NCBI GenBank assembly: GCA_002336085.1
Contig: DDEH01000042.1
Coordinates: 1-6,614 of the forward strand
DNA: 6,614 nucleotides
Source of the DNA: Flavobacteriales bacterium UBA1959
GTDB lineage: Bacteria > Bacteroidota > Bacteroidia > Flavobacteriales_D > Sanyastnellaceae
Reading direction: 5' to 3'
The notes under the pieces are model-generated. The model did no database searches. It had not been told where the DNA came from and saw only the letters and a list, made by a program, of their open reading frames with translations. The position numbers and the translations under genes are program-made. The stretch's first letter is position 1. Each line of letters begins with the position of its first letter. Shown piece by piece: positions 5,481 to 6,614 of this stretch.

Positions 5481-6614
5481 ATGACCAAGGGCAATCAGCA
5501 TCGGACGCGGCGCATTCAAAGGGCCACCATAACAATGGTAGTAGCCACTTTTTGCTTCACTTTTGCACACAGTGTTTTGGCCCAGGATGATGCCAATGGA
5601 AAAGCTTCGGAGTCATCCAAACGTTCATTGGAATTGCAAGCTGTCGGTTCGGATGGTATCACGCCGGTGCCTTTTGCAGTGGTTTTGAATAAAAACTCTG
5701 GACAACAAGTGATGACCGATGCCAACGGTCGAGCGACCATTGGGAGAGTATACGGATTGGACACCCTATTGCTGCGAAGTGTGGGATTTATGGACAAGGT
5801 GATCCTTCCGATGCAGCAAGTGAAGACATCTGTTCGAATGGTTGAAGACCTTATTAGCTTGGAAACGGCTCAAGTGGTGAGCCAGGGTTTGGTGGATGCC
5901 AATAGTGCTTCACTTTCTACCCAAGTCATGCGCTTGGAAAACTTGCAGAATCAGGTTGTTCGGTTAGAAGTTCCCCAAACAGCGGCTGAACTTTTGTGGG
6001 CCACAGGTTCTGTGCTCGTCCAGCAGAGCCAGCAGGGCGGTGGATCTCCAATCATTCGAGGGTTTGAAGCCAACCGTATTTTGCTGGTTGTGGATGGCGT
6101 TCGGATGAACAATGCGATTTATCGAAGCGGTCACTTGCAAAATGCCATTACCGTAGATGCGAATATTCTGCAACGTACCGATGTCTTACTTGGTCCGCAT
6201 AGTATTTTGTTTGGTAGTGATGCTCTCGGCGGTGTTATCCATTACCACACCCGGATTCCAAAAATGGGCTTGAAAGATTTTCGTGTAAATGCCTCTGGTG
6301 CCTATCGTTCTCCGAATCAAAGTCAATCTTGGCATACCGATGTGGCAATTTCTCGCGAACGATGGGGCAGTATAACATCGGTGACACGATCGGAATACGG
6401 TGATTTGCGAATGGGGAAGTGGCGTCGGCACGGCAATGCGACGTGGGGATTGGATACGTTGTTTGCGGCCCGTATTGACTCGACTGATATAGCGCTTTCT
6501 ACGGAAGATCCTACGATCCAGAAAGGTTCGGGATACAGTCAAATTGATCTCCTGCAAAAATTCAGGATTCAGGTTCCTGAAGCAATCCTCGATTTGAATT
6601 TTCAATGGAGCAGG
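5481..6614 (+). CDS. TonB-dependent outer-membrane receptor, N-terminal part (3' end outside window)
   Basis: N-terminal 378 residues of a TonB-dependent receptor, a 22-strand outer-membrane barrel that imports ligands using TonB energy; the frame is still open at the edge. Residues 1-34 form a signal peptide: basic RTRRIQR, hydrophobic MVVATFCFTFA, cleavage predicted after VLA before Q35. A carboxypeptidase-regulatory-like beta domain follows (about 48-105, with PVPFAVVLN and TDANGRATIG). ETAQVVS at 128-134 resembles a TonB box. The plug domain contains GGGSPIIRGFEANR (186-199), LLVVDGVRMNNAIYRSGHLQN and GPHSILFGSDALGGVIHY, and the barrel begins near residue 270. The plug wording resembles Bacteroidota receptors often annotated as hemin or hemoglobin receptors, but no ligand residues can be judged here, so the substrate is unassigned. 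An in-frame ATG at 5433 overlaps recO by 11 bases; 5481 is preferred because it gives a normal signal peptide and has an A-rich leader (GACAAAACAAACCGC). Confidence 0.92.
   Translation, partial: MTKGNQHRTRRIQRATITMVVATFCFTFAHSVLAQDDANGKASESSKRSLELQAVGSDGITPVPFAVVLNKNSGQQVMTDANGRATIGRVYGLDTLLLRSVGFMDKVILPMQQVKTSVRMVEDLISLETAQVVSQGLVDANSASLSTQVMRLENLQNQVVRLEVPQTAAELLWATGSVLVQQSQQGGGSPIIRGFEANRILLVVDGVRMNNAIYRSGHLQNAITVDANILQRTDVLLGPHSILFGSDALGGVIHYHTRIPKMGLKDFRVNASGAYRSPNQSQSWHTDVAISRERWGSITSVTRSEYGDLRMGKWRRHGNATWGLDTLFAARIDSTDIALSTEDPTIQKGSGYSQIDLLQKFRIQVPEAILDLNFQWSR

Noticed and set aside
6186..6605. Minus-strand open frame of 139 codons inside the receptor gene
   Set aside because: The plus strand encodes clear plug and barrel sequence over the same bases, and the minus frame shows no motif.
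1..6614. CRISPR arrays, tRNA or rRNA genes, insertion sequences, toxin-antitoxin or defence genes
   Set aside because: I saw no repeat arrays, no terminal inverted repeats or transposase motifs, and no RNA-gene signatures. Coding genes fill nearly the whole window.

Overview
The window is ordinary chromosomal DNA of a member of the Bacteroidota, and no dedicated accessory system is visible. Four features point to this phylum. IspG is the long form with a large central insert. The DksA/TraR protein has lost its zinc cysteines. IleS ends in the C-terminal extension typical of eukaryote-like IleS enzymes. The TonB-dependent receptor begins with a carboxypeptidase-regulatory-like domain. Shine-Dalgarno sequences are absent and one TAnnTTTG promoter-like box is present, which also fits. 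GC content looks moderate, a little under 50% by eye. A placement within the phylum (for example Flavobacteriales or a related order) cannot be made from this sequence alone.

Layout: positions 1-2611 hold a co-directional plus-strand cluster. It consists of the 3' part of ileS (cut by the left edge), a dksA/traR-family gene 10 bases later, and lspA 24 bases after that. A 27-base gap with a small hairpin separates lspA from the convergent minus-strand gene ispG (2639-4576). A 132-base divergent intergenic region (4577-4708) probably carries promoters for ispG and for the plus-strand pair that follows. That pair is recO (4709-5443) and a TonB-dependent outer-membrane receptor that runs off the right edge.

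The genes are mainly housekeeping: isoleucine charging of tRNA (IleS), RNA-polymerase-directed control (DksA/TraR family), removal of lipoprotein signal peptides (LspA), the penultimate step of the MEP isoprenoid pathway (IspG) and recombinational repair (RecO). Only the receptor is likely to be a variable, niche-dependent function, because its ligand cannot be read from the visible part.

Points for the reader: lspA and recO both appear to start at TTG, each lying in a TTTTGC context. The dksA frame would run into lspA if its single TAA were read through. The receptor has two possible ATG starts, and the second one (5481) gives a convincing signal peptide. Nothing in the window looks like an undescribed system.
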